Of a stretch of DNA of 10,120 bases, positions 6,502 to 10,120 are shown one piece after another. The stretch comes from Anderseniella sp. (GTDB taxonomy: Bacteria; Pseudomonadota; Alphaproteobacteria; Rhizobiales; Aestuariivirgaceae). Location: positions 1 through 10,120 of the forward strand of contig JABDRA010000688.1 in assembly GCA_013041995.1 (NCBI GenBank), read 5' to 3'. Within the stretch, counting starts at the first letter, position 1. The number at the start of each line of letters is the position of its first letter. The notes beneath the pieces are model-generated. The model saw only the letters and a program-made list of their open reading frames with translations. It ran no database searches and was not told the origin of the DNA. The position numbers were made by a program, and so were the translations under genes.

Positions 6502-8934
6502 ATGAAATCGCATTATCGCGCAATTGTCATCGGCGGCGGCGTTGTCGGCTGTTCAATTCTGTATCACCTGACGAAAAAGGGATGGTCGGACATTTTGCTG
6601 ATCGAGCGCGATGAACTGACTTCGGGCTCGACCTGGCACGCCGCTGGTGGCTTTCATACGCTGAACGGCGACCCCAACGTGGCCAAGCTGCAGGAATACA
6701 CCATCAACCTCTACAAGGAGATTGAAGAGGTATCCGGACAATCGACCGGGTGCCATGTCACCGGCGGTGTCATGCTGGTGTCCAACAAGGACCGTTTCGA
6801 CTGGCTGAAAATGGCCCATGCCCGCAACAAGTATCTCGGCGTGGAAACCCGGATGATATCGGTTGAAGAGGCAGCAGAACATTTCCCGCTGATGGACAAG
6901 GACCAGTTCGTCGGTGCCATGTGGCATCCGCTTGAAGGCCATCTTGACCCTTCCGGCACCACCCATGCCTATGCCAAGGCAGCGCGCGTCAACGGGGCTG
7001 AGATCGTGCGCCAGAACCGGGTGCTGGAAACCAACCAGTTGCCTGACGGCACCTGGTCCGTGGTCACCGAAAAAGGCACCGTTACCTGCGAACACCTGGT
7101 CAATGCCGGCGGCCTGTGGGGCCGCGAAGTGGGCCGCATGGCAGGGCTTGAATTGCCGGTCCTGTGCATGGCGCATCAGTATCTCATCACCGAAGAGATG
7201 GAAGAGGTTGTTGCCTACAACAATGCCAATGATGGCAAGGAAATCGTCCACGCCATCGATTTCGACGGCGAAATCTACATGCGCCAGGAAGGCAAGGGCA
7301 TGCTGATGGGTACCTATGAGCCCAATGGCATTCCATGGTCACCGACCGAAGCACCGTGGGATTTCTCCACCGAACTGCTGCCGCCGGACCTGGACCAGAT
7401 TGCCGACAATCTGGAACGGGGTTTCACCCATCATCCCGCCTTCCAATCTGCCGGTATCAAGAACATCATCAATGGCCCGTTCGCCTTCGGGCCTGACGGC
7501 AATCCGCTGATCGGGCCGATCCGGGGCCTGCAGAATTACTGGGTGGCGTGCGGTGTCATGGCCGGATTCAGCCAGGGCGGCGGTGTCGGCCTGGCACTGA
7601 GCAACTGGATCGTGGACGCTGATCCCGGCTTCGACGTATGGGCCATGGATATTGCGCGCTACGGATCTTATGCCAACATGGCCTACACCAACAAAAAGGT
7701 GCGCGAGAACTATGGCCGCCGGTTCCGCATCATGTTCCCGAATGAGGAACTCACTGCTGCCCGGCCATTGCGCACCACGCCATTGTATGACCGCTTCAAG
7801 GCCACGGGCGCATTCTTCGGCGTTTCCTATGGTGTCGAAAACGCCTTGTGGTTTGCCCCTGAAGGCAAGAAGGCGGAAGAAGCCGTTACTTTCCGGCGCT
7901 CGGAAGCCTTTGATATTGTTGGCGATGAATGCCGCGCGGTGCGCAATTCGGTCGGGGTGCTGGAAATCTCCGGCTATGCCAAATACGAAATCACCGGATC
8001 CGGTGCCGAAGGCTGGCTATCACACATGCTGGCCAACAAGGTGCCGGCCAAGGGCCGCATGACGCTGGCCCCGATGCTGAAGGAAGACGGCAAGCTGATC
8101 GGCGACTTCTCTCTGGTCAAGGCCGATGATGAGCGCTTCTACATCTTCGGGTCCGGTGCGGCGGAAAACTATCACATGCGCTGGTTCGAACAGCACCTGC
8201 CCGATGATGGTTCGGTCAAGGTACACGCCTTCGGGCTGGAAATGTGCGGGCTGTCAATCGCCGGACCGAACTCGCAGAAGCTGCTGGCAAAACTCACCAA
8301 CACCGATGTATCGACCAGCGCCCTGCCCTTCATGTCGTTCCGCGAAGTGGACTTAGGCCTGGTGCCGGCAAAGCTGGCCCGCGTCAGTTTCACCGGGGAC
8401 CTGGGCTACGAAATCTGGGTCGCTGCGGAATACCTCACCACGCTGCACACCATGATCATGGAGGCAGGTGAAGAGTTCAACATCAAGCCGGTCGGTGGCC
8501 GGGCCCTGCTGTCACTTCGTCTGGAGAAAAACTGGGGAACATGGGCACGCGAATACCGCCCGATCTACGGCCCGTTCGAAGCGGGTCTTGGCCGCTTCGT
8601 CGCCTTGTCGAAGAACGACTTCATCGGCCGTGACGCGGCGGCGAAGGAAAAGGAAAGCGGTGGCGAGCGCGCCATGACCGTATTCACCGTGCACGGCAAT
8701 GAAGTCGATGTCATCGGTGACGAGCCGATCTATCACAAGGACAAGTGTGTCGGATGGATTACATCCGGCGGTTACGCCCACGCGGCGGGCCAGTCCGTAG
8801 CCATTGGCTTTGTGCCGACGGATGTTGCCGGTGAAACGGATGGATTTGAGATTGAAATTCTCGGCCAGAACTACAAGGCTAGTCCGCAGAAAGACCCGCT
8901 ATTTGATGCCGACGCGTCACACATGAGGTCTTAG
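6502..8934 (+). CDS. FAD-dependent dimethylglycine/sarcosine dehydrogenase-like protein, GcvT family (copy 1)
   Basis: This 810-residue enzyme should oxidatively demethylate an N-methylated amino compound, reducing FAD and passing the one-carbon unit to tetrahydrofolate. The N-terminal DAO-type domain has the Rossmann motif GGGVVG (11-16), E35 for the FAD ribose, and STWHAAGG (43-50) where H46 matches the histidine that carries covalent FAD in dimethylglycine dehydrogenases. H225 (in HQY) and Y259 fall where Arthrobacter dimethylglycine oxidase has its catalytic pair, as I recall it. An FAO_M-type bridge (about 370-430) leads to GcvT folate domains (about 465-800), with D535 in GKLIGDF at the position of the conserved T-protein aspartate. 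I chose the ATG at 6502 over an in-frame GTG at 6457: AAGGA lies eight bases upstream, and the downstream paralogue begins with the same MKSHYRAIVIGGGVVGCS. The natural substrate (dimethylglycine, sarcosine or another) cannot be decided. Confidence 0.9.
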   Translation: MKSHYRAIVIGGGVVGCSILYHLTKKGWSDILLIERDELTSGSTWHAAGGFHTLNGDPNVAKLQEYTINLYKEIEEVSGQSTGCHVTGGVMLVSNKDRFDWLKMAHARNKYLGVETRMISVEEAAEHFPLMDKDQFVGAMWHPLEGHLDPSGTTHAYAKAARVNGAEIVRQNRVLETNQLPDGTWSVVTEKGTVTCEHLVNAGGLWGREVGRMAGLELPVLCMAHQYLITEEMEEVVAYNNANDGKEIVHAIDFDGEIYMRQEGKGMLMGTYEPNGIPWSPTEAPWDFSTELLPPDLDQIADNLERGFTHHPAFQSAGIKNIINGPFAFGPDGNPLIGPIRGLQNYWVACGVMAGFSQGGGVGLALSNWIVDADPGFDVWAMDIARYGSYANMAYTNKKVRENYGRRFRIMFPNEELTAARPLRTTPLYDRFKATGAFFGVSYGVENALWFAPEGKKAEEAVTFRRSEAFDIVGDECRAVRNSVGVLEISGYAKYEITGSGAEGWLSHMLANKVPAKGRMTLAPMLKEDGKLIGDFSLVKADDERFYIFGSGAAENYHMRWFEQHLPDDGSVKVHAFGLEMCGLSIAGPNSQKLLAKLTNTDVSTSALPFMSFREVDLGLVPAKLARVSFTGDLGYEIWVAAEYLTTLHTMIMEAGEEFNIKPVGGRALLSLRLEKNWGTWAREYRPIYGPFEAGLGRFVALSKNDFIGRDAAAKEKESGGERAMTVFTVHGNEVDVIGDEPIYHKDKCVGWITSGGYAHAAGQSVAIGFVPTDVAGETDGFEIEILGQNYKASPQKDPLFDADASHMRS

Positions 8935-8954
8935 GGTCAAGACCCTAAACCCTC
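8925..8954. repeat. Intercistronic inverted repeat over the stop codon of the first dehydrogenase
   Basis: TTAGGGTC (8931-8938) and GACCCTAA (8941-8948) are exact reverse complements around AA, giving a stable hairpin with a tight loop. Four more pairs (GAGG 8925-8928 with CCTC 8951-8954) flank a two-by-two mismatch. The TAG stop (8932-8934) lies inside the left arm. No T-run follows, so full rho-independent termination is unlikely. Attenuation, mRNA stabilisation or processing between the two paralogues are possible. Confidence 0.6.
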
Positions 8955-8974
8955 TTACAATCCGGGAGCCGCCA

Positions 8975-10120
8975 ATGAAATCGCATTACAGGGCCATAGT
9001 CATTGGCGGCGGCGTGGTCGGATGCTCTGTGCTGTATCACCTGACCAAGGCGGGGTGGAGCGATGTCCTGCTGATCGAACGCTCACAGCTGACATCCGGT
9101 TCGACCTGGCATGCGGCAGGCGGGTTTCTCACCCTGAACGGCGACCCCAACGTCGCAAAGCTGCAGGCTTATACCATTGAGCTTTACGATGAGCTGGAAC
9201 GGATTTCCGGCCAATCGTGTGGCCTGCACCGGTGTGGCGGACTGCTCATGGCAGACACCGAAGAGCGCATGGACTGGCTCAGGATGGCCCATGCCAGATC
9301 AGCCTATCTCGGGCTTGAAACCGAATTGCTGAGCCCGGCTGAAGCAAAGCAGCGCATGCCGTTGCTGGACGATGCCAAGTTCACCGGCGCCATGTGGGAT
9401 TCAGCGGAAGGCAATCTCGACCCGTCCGGCACCACCCATGCCTACGCCAAATCAGCCCGTATGCAGGGTGCCGAGATCGTGCTGGAAAACCGGGTTGTCG
9501 AACTGAACCCACTCTCTGATGGCGGCTGGGATGTGGTGACCGAAAAAGGCACCATCAGTTGCGAACACGTAATCAATTGTGGTGGCCTGTGGGCGCGCGA
9601 GGTTGGCCGCATGGTCGGCATCGAACTGCCGGTGCTGGCCATGGAACACATGTACCTTGTAACCGACGACATGCCCGAGATCATCGCCTACAAGGAAGCA
9701 CACGGCGCAGACATGCCGATGATTGCCGACTTCGGCGCGGAGATCTACATGCGCCAGGAACGCTCCGGCATGTTGCTGGGCACCTATGAACAGGACTGCC
9801 GGCCCTGGTCGCCGAAGGATACGCCATGGGATTTTGCCGCCGAGCTGTTGCCGCCGGACCTGGACCGCATCACCCCGTCGCTGGAAAAGGCTTTCGAGAA
9901 CTACCCGGCCATGGGCCAAGCAGGCATCAAGACTGTGGTCAACGGCCCGTTCACATTCGCGCCCGACGGCAACCCGCTGGTCGGCCCGGTGCAGGGACTG
10001 TCGAACTACTGGTGCGCCTGCGGGGTGATGGCCGGTTTCAGCCAGGGCGGCGGTGTCGGCCTGACACTGGCCAACTGGATGGTCAACGGTGATCCCGGCG
10101 GCGATATCTGGGCCATGGAC
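8975..10120 (+). CDS. FAD-dependent dimethylglycine/sarcosine dehydrogenase-like protein, GcvT family (copy 2), 3' end beyond the right edge
   Basis: Open from the ATG at 8975 to the window end (382 codons), so only the FAD domain and the start of the bridge are visible. GGGAG six bases upstream is a good ribosome-binding site. It aligns with copy 1 almost without gaps (about one residue near 245), and roughly two thirds of residues look identical by eye; the first 18 are the same. The Rossmann motif GGGVVG (11-16), E35 and H46 in STWHAAGG are kept. H225 is kept, but the neighbourhood reads MEHMY instead of MAHQY in copy 1, and the aligned tyrosine is Y258. It also differs at 80-92, so the substrates may differ. 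It starts 40 bases after copy 1 and is probably cotranscribed with it, with a hairpin in between. The GcvT half is expected beyond the edge but not seen. Confidence 0.88.
   Translation, partial: MKSHYRAIVIGGGVVGCSVLYHLTKAGWSDVLLIERSQLTSGSTWHAAGGFLTLNGDPNVAKLQAYTIELYDELERISGQSCGLHRCGGLLMADTEERMDWLRMAHARSAYLGLETELLSPAEAKQRMPLLDDAKFTGAMWDSAEGNLDPSGTTHAYAKSARMQGAEIVLENRVVELNPLSDGGWDVVTEKGTISCEHVINCGGLWAREVGRMVGIELPVLAMEHMYLVTDDMPEIIAYKEAHGADMPMIADFGAEIYMRQERSGMLLGTYEQDCRPWSPKDTPWDFAAELLPPDLDRITPSLEKAFENYPAMGQAGIKTVVNGPFTFAPDGNPLVGPVQGLSNYWCACGVMAGFSQGGGVGLTLANWMVNGDPGGDIWAMD

Noticed and set aside
8931..8954. Telomere-like TTAGGG/CCCTAA units after the first dehydrogenase
   Set aside because: Only single units within an inverted repeat; there is no tandem array and the setting is clearly bacterial.

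Overview
The window looks like a chromosomal stretch of an alphaproteobacterium, probably a free-living or marine member of Hyphomicrobiales or Rhodobacterales. The reasons are the moderately high GC content, the families present (DUF1194 VWA protein, signal-less PhnD-like protein, GcvT-type demethylating dehydrogenases) and a C-terminal helix-hairpin-helix tail on the ABC ATPase of a kind I recall from alphaproteobacterial NuoE and ribosomal protein L21. Class level is fairly safe; anything finer is a guess. There are no tRNAs, rRNAs, CRISPR arrays, insertion sequences or phage genes.

Layout. (1) Bases 1-478, minus strand: the first 159 codons of a PhnD-like periplasmic-binding-fold protein that runs off the left edge. 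(2) Bases 479-805: a divergent control region with a 14-bp tandem repeat and a perfect short inverted repeat. (3) Bases 806-5228, plus strand: a tight three-gene operon for an Opp/Dpp-family ABC importer: DppB-like permease, DppC-like permease, and one 835-residue protein that fuses both ATPases (DppD-DppF order) and carries an Ala/Lys/Pro-rich histone-H1-like linker plus a C-terminal helix-hairpin-helix domain. No substrate-binding protein of this transporter family is encoded here. (4) Bases 5241-6400, minus strand: a two-gene unit of a secreted VWA-domain (DUF1194) protein and a small DUF1801 protein, convergent with the ABC operon. (5) Bases 6401-6501: a short divergent intergenic region with a perfect 12-bp palindrome. 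(6) Bases 6502-10120, plus strand: two tandem paralogous FAD/tetrahydrofolate dehydrogenases of the dimethylglycine/sarcosine dehydrogenase (GcvT) family, the second cut by the right edge. A strong inverted repeat sits over the stop codon of the first.

How the parts may work together. The paralogous dehydrogenases should oxidatively demethylate N-methylated amines or amino acids and pass the one-carbon unit to tetrahydrofolate. The Opp/Dpp-type importer could bring in peptides or small amino compounds, but the two units are separated by an opposing gene pair and the sequence gives no direct link. The most unusual item is the nucleic-acid-binding-like tail fused to a membrane transporter ATPase. 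Much of the rest is ordinary accessory metabolism, and I found no clear evidence of an entirely new multi-gene system.
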